DNA of 64,000 bases, from assembly GCA_000729835.1 (NCBI GenBank), contig JFHB01000006.1, positions 372,001-436,000 of the forward strand, in the 5' to 3' direction. A program made the translations under genes and the position numbers. The notes below the pieces were generated by a model, which had not been told where the DNA came from, made no database searches, and saw only the letters and a program-made list of their open reading frames with translations. Shown here piece by piece: positions 59,131 to 64,000 of this stretch. The stretch comes from Atkinsonella hypoxylon. Lineage: Eukaryota > Ascomycota > Sordariomycetes > Hypocreales > Clavicipitaceae. Position 1 is the stretch's first letter. Each line of letters begins with the position of its first letter.

Positions 59131-61041
59131 AGAAGAGAAATAAATTATACTTTAAAGACTAAATAGAGAGCATTAAGTAACTACTTTACTAGTAAACTAA
59201 CTTAAAGAACAGCCTTAAGTATAATCTATATATAAGTTAAGATATATTATAAGGTAGAATATATATAGATATAGTATAGAATTAAAATAAATATACAGTA
59301 AAGGTATAGTTTTATTTATTTTATAGTATAACTATTTTTATACTACCTTTAGAGTAAGACCTAAAGGGGCTTATTTAGCTACTAGTTCTTCTTAGTTAGT
59401 TACTTTATACTTTAGAGCTTAAGCTAGGTCTACTATAACAATAGTTTAGCGCTATAGCTTTTATAGAATACTCTTAAAAGCATTAGTAATTCTTTTCTCT
59501 ACTTCTATTATATTATAGTGCTAATATAAAGCTAAAGCAGTAATAGTAAAGGTATAGAATAAAGCTAAAGGGGCTAAAGAATTACTAATAGTACACTTAA
59601 CTGCTTTCTAAATAGCCTTATATTTATAAGCTAAAACCTACTAAGGTTAGTAATAAGTTATACCTAGAACTAAAGAAGAATTTTACTACTTTTTTACTAT
59701 CTTTAGTAAACTTAGCTTAAAAGTTAAGTAATACTTAAATTTTATTTTAGTAAACTAAAGACTACTTTAGCTACTAAAGCGTTAATAAAAGAGGCCTAAC
59801 TTAGAACTAAAGGTACTTATAGAAGTGTAATAATAATATTAAAATATATAGCTAAAATATAAACTATTAGTACCTATAATATTAAGTTAAAGCTAGAACT
59901 ATTATAGAGAAAAGGTAGAACCTACTCTACTAGTAGTAGCACTAAATAGTAGAGTTATAGGCGTAAGAAATATATAGCTAATATAGCTAGTTATAAATAG
60001 CACTAAGCTAGAGCTAGGTTAGTAAAGGTATTAGTAAAAGAGTAAAGCGCTTACACTAAAAGCTAAAGTAGCTAAATTCTTAGGTATTTTTAAAAATTTT
60101 TAAAAAAAAAAAATTTAATAAAAATTATTCTTTAACTTAAGTTAAAATAAATAAAGAATAAAGATAGAGTAAAGAACTTATAGAGGTAGTAAAGAGGTAA
60201 AGTTAAGAAGCTATTTCTATATAATATAGAAAAAATTAGTAAAAAATTTAATAAAAAAGAGAAGTATTTAGCTTATAGCTATATAGCGCTACTATATAGA
60301 GACTAACTAAAGGCTTAGCCTAAAGGGGTTTAAAAAGAATATATAAAAAGAAAAGCTTAAAAGAAGAAGAAAAAGAGAAAGAGAATATAAACCTAAAGGA
60401 GCTTTCTTTACTTATAGTTATAGCTAGCTTACTTTAGTAAGTAAGGTTAAACCTAGCTTATACTCTATAGGTAAATAGAGACTAATATAGCACTAAACTA
60501 TAACTTTAGAGGCTTATAGTATATATACTTTAACTTACTTATAGAGAGACTATAACTTATTTTCTACTTAATATAGTAGTTCTAAAGGTGTAAGTAAATT
60601 AAGCTTATTAGCACTAAGTTATAACTAGCTTAAGCGTTCTTACTTCTACTTAACCTAATTAGTTAATAATATATATAACTATATAGCAGCTAATAGTAAG
60701 TAAGGCAACAGTAAGAGCTACTAAATAGCGCTAAAGCACTACTAATATAGTAAAGCTAAAGGCCTCTTACTTCCCTTTTCTCTCTCTCTCTCTCCCTTTT
60801 TTACTACCTAAATATATATATAGGTATATATATATATATCTAGTAACGCTGCTGTAGCTATTAGCTTAGCGCAGTAGAGCACCTACTATTTATAGTAGGG
60901 ACCTTGCTAGGGCTACTTAGGCCTTGCAGCAGTATTTATTATAGAAGCACTAGGGTTTTCCTCCCTGCTACAGGGTTTTTCCACGGTAGACTAATAACTA
61001 AGCAGGGGTTCTAGCTTTCTAGCGTAATTTAATAATAATAA

Positions 61042-61057
61042 TAAACATTCCTCTGTA
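61042..61057 (+). repeat. Target-site duplication, right copy
   Basis: Exact repeat of the 16 bases at 54309-54324, directly after the TAA run that ends the LINE. Confidence 0.85.
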
Positions 61058-61884
61058 GAGACTTATTTTTCTATATAATATACCCTTAAGTAAAAGTATC
61101 TATTTTCTCTACTCTTGATCTTGCTAATTTCTAAGCTGACATCTAATTAACTTAAGCTACCCCTGCAAAGATTTGCAAAATAATTCAAGGGTGCTACTGT
61201 GTGTCTTTGTCTATCCTGAGATTGCGGGTTACTTCTACTACCTAGGTTGGTACCTGGTCTATGGTGCGGTCCGGATGCAGATTGAAGTACCCTCTACTTC
61301 CCTTGGCCCTGATTACCTAGGTACCTACCTAGGTGATTCATGACCCAGTTGTTGCCAAAGGGACTGCCGCTCGCTGTTGCCTTATCGAAGGCAAAGGGAT
61401 GTGGAACCTCTCCTGTATCGATACCTTGAAGCAACATTGATCTGTTGCACATTCCCATCACATAACGGGTACTAAAACAGTACTGTTTTCACTATCCAGC
61501 ACTTACTCTGGCGTCTTTGGACTTGGCGGCACCTAATACCTCCCAGGGGAAACAATCCTAAGGGAATGTATTCCGTATTGGTGTACGGAGTAGGTAGACT
61601 GACTCCAGGACCTGTCTGCGGAAAAGAAAGGCGACCGGGATCAAGTGTTTCCAGGGTAACAGACGGTGTACAAGACGACAACTGAAACCGATAGCAGGGT
61701 TAATTCAGCTCTTTGCATATTAGATATTCGGTATATATGACCCCGATATGAATCAACTATCGTGTCCTCTTGTCTACTAATCTTCTTGGCTCAAAGCGAA
61801 TTCGCGACTTGGCCCTAAGCTGGTGTCTTAGCCCCACAGCCCTCTTGCTTGAGGGCAGAGGCCAGGGGAATTACCCTGTAACTA
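61058..61884. other. Intergenic region between LINE and MITE copy 2
   Basis: About 830 bp, mostly normal composition, no recognised gene. Contains two TACCTAGGT-type palindromic clusters at 61239-61257 and 61314-61335. Confidence 0.5.
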
Positions 61885-62293
61885 CGGAGAGTCAAGTCAA
61901 AAGTCCTGCCAGTGGGGAGGCCTGCCTAAAGCGGTCTAGTGCAGCAGAAAATATCTAAAATAAACTACAATAACGCAGCTAAAAATATAAAAAGCACTAA
62001 TATAAATTATATATAAAAGTTAAACCTTTATTTAATAGCTCTAATAAATATTTAATTTATAGTTCTTAAATTAATACTAAGCTTAGTAGTAATAATTAGT
62101 GTATCTTATCTTTATAGCTAGCCTATTAAGGAATAGCTATTAAGGCTGTTATAATCTAATAGGTTAGGAGGGAGAAGAGGGGTAAGCCCGCTATATATTT
62201 ATTGTGGGGCTTATAGCTTCATCAGCTAATTAGGTCTTCTGCAGCCTTAACAGGGGTCTATGCAACCGGCAGGACTTTTGACTTGACTTTCCG
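61885..62293 (-). mobile_element. TA-flanked MITE, copy 2 (409 bp, inverted)
   Basis: Same element as at 23155-23563, in the opposite orientation, exactly 409 bp, flanked by TA at 61883-61884 and 62294-62295. The terminal inverted repeats are intact (CGGAGAGTCAAGTC and GACTTGACTTTCCG). I count 15 differences from copy 1, about 96% identity. It lies 297 bp upstream of the SYN8 ATG. Confidence 0.93.
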
Positions 62294-62589
62294 TACTCCG
62301 TAGGACAATGAGTTGTACTTCGCCTATGGTGTAAACTACCCAGGTAGTAAAGTAGAAGAGGTGCATCTCAATCGACCTGCTTGATTGGCCAATAAACCTT
62401 GTCAGTACCGGTTCAAGAGCTGAGCATCCTAGTCACGTTTGACCAGCCAACGTTTGGTAGCGCATCCGGCTGCCTTTCAAGCCGCCAATTGATCATTCTT
62501 CGTAGGCTATTCTGCATCAAATCACCACCGCCTTTGACTTAGTCAGTTCCGATGTCACAGCCGGGCTGGCTTTCAACACAAATCTGAAT

Positions 62590-63441
62590 ATGGCCAAACC
62601 AAGCCAACTACTTCTGCTAGCAGACCACATCAAGCTTTCGCTGCTTGAGCGTCAGCGTGCGACAAGTCTAAACTTGAATGACGACACTCAAGACGGGCAT
62701 ATTTTGCGCTCACTGGAACAGTTTCGCACGGGACTTGAGGGTCTAAGAAAAGACAAGAGTCGCCATGAACTGCAAGGCGAGGAAGAGTACGACAGCCCAC
62801 AACTTCACTACATATCTCTGCGGGAAGCCTTATTGACATGATTCTCTTATCTTCTTAGACTAGCAGCGAACTTGGCGGGAACGCTCGCGGACCTGGAACG
62901 ACAGTTCAACGACTTGACCGCAGAGTTTCACGGCTTCTCCAGCGCTGCGACAGAAAACACTTTAACAGCGCCAAATTCGAATGAACTCGCTGATGATTTC
63001 TCGTGTGCATCTTCCAGGCCACCGAAAACCGTAAGATTCAGTGGTAGTCCTCCACCAGCTTCACAACAGTTATTTGGGCCCTATCGAGACGAACCCGCAA
63101 CGGACACCTCTGGCTACCGCGATCAAGCAATCGGCATGACAAATCAACAGCTTCATCAATACCATAGTCAAATTCTAGAAGACCAGGATCAACAACTTGA
63201 CAGACTGGGCGAATCAATCGGCCGTCAAAGAGAAATAAGCATGCAAATTGGAGACGAACTAGATAATCACGTTGCTATGCTGGATGAAATGGATGCTGTT
63301 GTTGACAGGCATCAAAGTCGCCTAGACCGAGCCAAAAACGTGCTTGGAAAAGTCGCAAAGGGCGCTGGCGAGAACAAACAGATGACGGCGATCGTCATAC
63401 TCATTATTATACTTGTTTTACTTATTGCAATTCTGAAATGA
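62590..63441 (+). CDS. syn8: Syntaxin-8-type Qc-SNARE
   Basis: An endosomal Qc-SNARE in late-endosome/vacuole fusion. Exons 62590-62786 and 62859-63441 give 259 residues. The N-terminus (LLLLADHIKLSLLERQRATS) fits the SYN8 family; the SNARE motif (about 170-230) runs from HSQILEDQDQQLDRLGESIG through REISMQIGDELDNHVAMLDE to VVDRHQSRLDRAKNVLGKV, with Gln at the zero layer (MQIGDEL). The protein ends in a tail anchor of mostly Ile, Leu and Val after NKQM, closing with lysine. The intron (62787-62858, 72 nt, GTACGA donor) was placed from phase and from the join EEE-LAANLAGTLADLERQF. The leader region holds MITE copy 2. Confidence 0.93.
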
Positions 63442-63783
63442 CCTAAACCCATCTGTATTTTCAACAAACCAACTTATAGCCTGGGTTTGTAGCATGGTCT
63501 GGCGTTTAAAGGTTGTCGTCTTTTTGTTGCGTTCATCCAACTGGAGACGCTTGCGATGGGAGTATTTGCGGTCTTACTGCTGCACTTGGTCAGTCCTCGT
63601 TCGTTCTCTGACTTGGCAGCTACGGATGAACAGTCGCCCCCATGTATGTTAAAACAAATCGGTAACCCATTGATCTTCCTCACTTCCGAACCGGGCTTCG
63701 ATGTTACTATTCTTCAATTGAGTATACCAAGTTGAAGGCTCGTTCAGAAACAAGAGCAGTAGCAGTGTGGATAAGTTCGCATG
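63442..63783. other. Convergent 3' region after SYN8
   Basis: A 342-bp gap between the SYN8 stop and the stop of the gene on the minus strand. The 69-codon frame at 63683-63474 (-) has no motif and is not called. Confidence 0.45.
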
Positions 63784-64000
63784 TTAACGAATTATGTCCC
63801 CCTCCTTCATAATGCCTTGTAGTTCCTCCAGAATATCACTACCGCCAAACATCCTAGATAGGGTGACAGCTCGACCACCTTCTGTTGACCACACTTCATG
63901 AAATTTAACAGTTTCGTCACTGGATGCAACAATTATGCACTCATTGATGATCTTCCTCTTTTTCTTTGTTGTTTTCTCTTGTCGAAGGACGCATGAATAT
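63784..64000 (-). CDS. 3' end of an unidentified gene, running off the window
   Basis: Only the last 71 codons are visible, ending with TAA at 63786-63784. The frame starts with a lysine/arginine-rich stretch (DKRKQQRKKRKIINE) and continues CIIVASSDETVKFHEVW, AVTLSRMFGGSDILEELQGI and MKEGDIIR. The amino-acid pattern is convincingly protein-like (ordered hydrophobics, no stop), but I do not recognise the family. The 5' part lies beyond position 64000. Confidence 0.6.
   Translation of the reverse strand, partial: YSCVLRQEKTTKKKRKIINECIIVASSDETVKFHEVWSTEGGRAVTLSRMFGGSDILEELQGIMKEGDIIR

Larger units (their letters stand above)
54325..61041 (+). mobile_element. RIP-degraded LINE retrotransposon (Tad1-like), about 6.7 kb
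   Basis: A full-length-looking non-LTR element between exact direct repeats, ending in a short TAA run (about 61026-61041), as expected for LINE insertion. The interior has almost no CpA/TpG and very little CpG and is saturated with TpA, the footprint of repeat-induced point mutation. All frames are full of stops, but reading through them on the + strand shows a zinc-knuckle ORF1 (about 55.4 kb), an endonuclease-like part (to about 56.6 kb), reverse transcriptase (57.6-58.5 kb) and a Cys/His tail ending near 59.13 kb. A region of about 1.9 kb follows without decodable protein, unusually long for a 3' UTR, so a nested repeat is possible. The first 100 bp and last 150 bp are less mutated. Confidence 0.85.

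Noticed and set aside
54325..61041. AT-rich block as centromere or mitochondrial DNA insertion
   Set aside because: Reverse transcriptase and zinc-knuckle fossils on one strand, a TAA tail and a target-site duplication identify a retrotransposon.

Overview
This window is nuclear DNA of a filamentous ascomycete, most likely a Sordariomycete and plausibly Hypocreales; this is inferred from protein style and genome habit, and no species is claimed. Genes are dense and cut by short introns (38 to 114 nt) with fungal GTANGT donors and CTAAC/CTGAC-like branch points. Intergenic gaps are mostly below 1 kb. One large AT-rich block carries the signature of repeat-induced point mutation (RIP).

Layout. 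0-8.2 kb: tRNA nucleotidyltransferase (CCA1), splicing factor SYF1, V-ATPase subunit D (VMA8) and a U1A/U2B''-like RNA-binding protein. 8.2-10.9 kb: a gene-free stretch ending in a 176-bp foldback repeat. 10.9-16.1 kb: a 1662-residue synthetase with adenylation domain, carrier domain, six predicted membrane segments and three beta-helix-like lobes, the architecture of epsilon-poly-lysine synthetase (Pls). 16.3-25.5 kb: RAT1 exoribonuclease, the USO1/p115 tether, a 409-bp TA-flanked MITE and a PRMT3-type methyltransferase. 25.9-33.2 kb: an OPT-family transporter and RAV1. 35.6-43.3 kb: SFI1, a small twin-CX9C mitochondrial protein gene assembled from three short exons, and cytosolic isoleucyl-tRNA synthetase. 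44-52.2 kb: HYM1/MO25, an SSR3/SWP73 SWIB-domain subunit, a PDK1-type kinase and an unnamed protein. 52.2-61.1 kb: degenerate repeats, then a RIP-destroyed LINE of about 6.7 kb bounded by a 13-16 bp target-site duplication. 61.9-64 kb: a second MITE copy in inverted orientation, the SNARE SYN8, and the 3' end of an unnamed gene running off the window.

Most genes are conserved single-copy housekeeping genes with no operon logic. Two are functionally linked: VMA8 is a V-ATPase rotor subunit and RAV1 belongs to the RAVE complex that assembles the V-ATPase. The Pls-like synthetase stands alone among housekeeping genes, with no tailoring, transporter or regulator gene beside it.

Splice models were built by hand from family conservation and reading phase. 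They reveal three likely GC-AG introns (SYF1, VMA8, HYM1) and two micro-exons (11 nt in VMA8, 9 nt in the OPT gene). No tRNA, rRNA or CRISPR array was recognised. Anything said about database families is from general knowledge, not a search.
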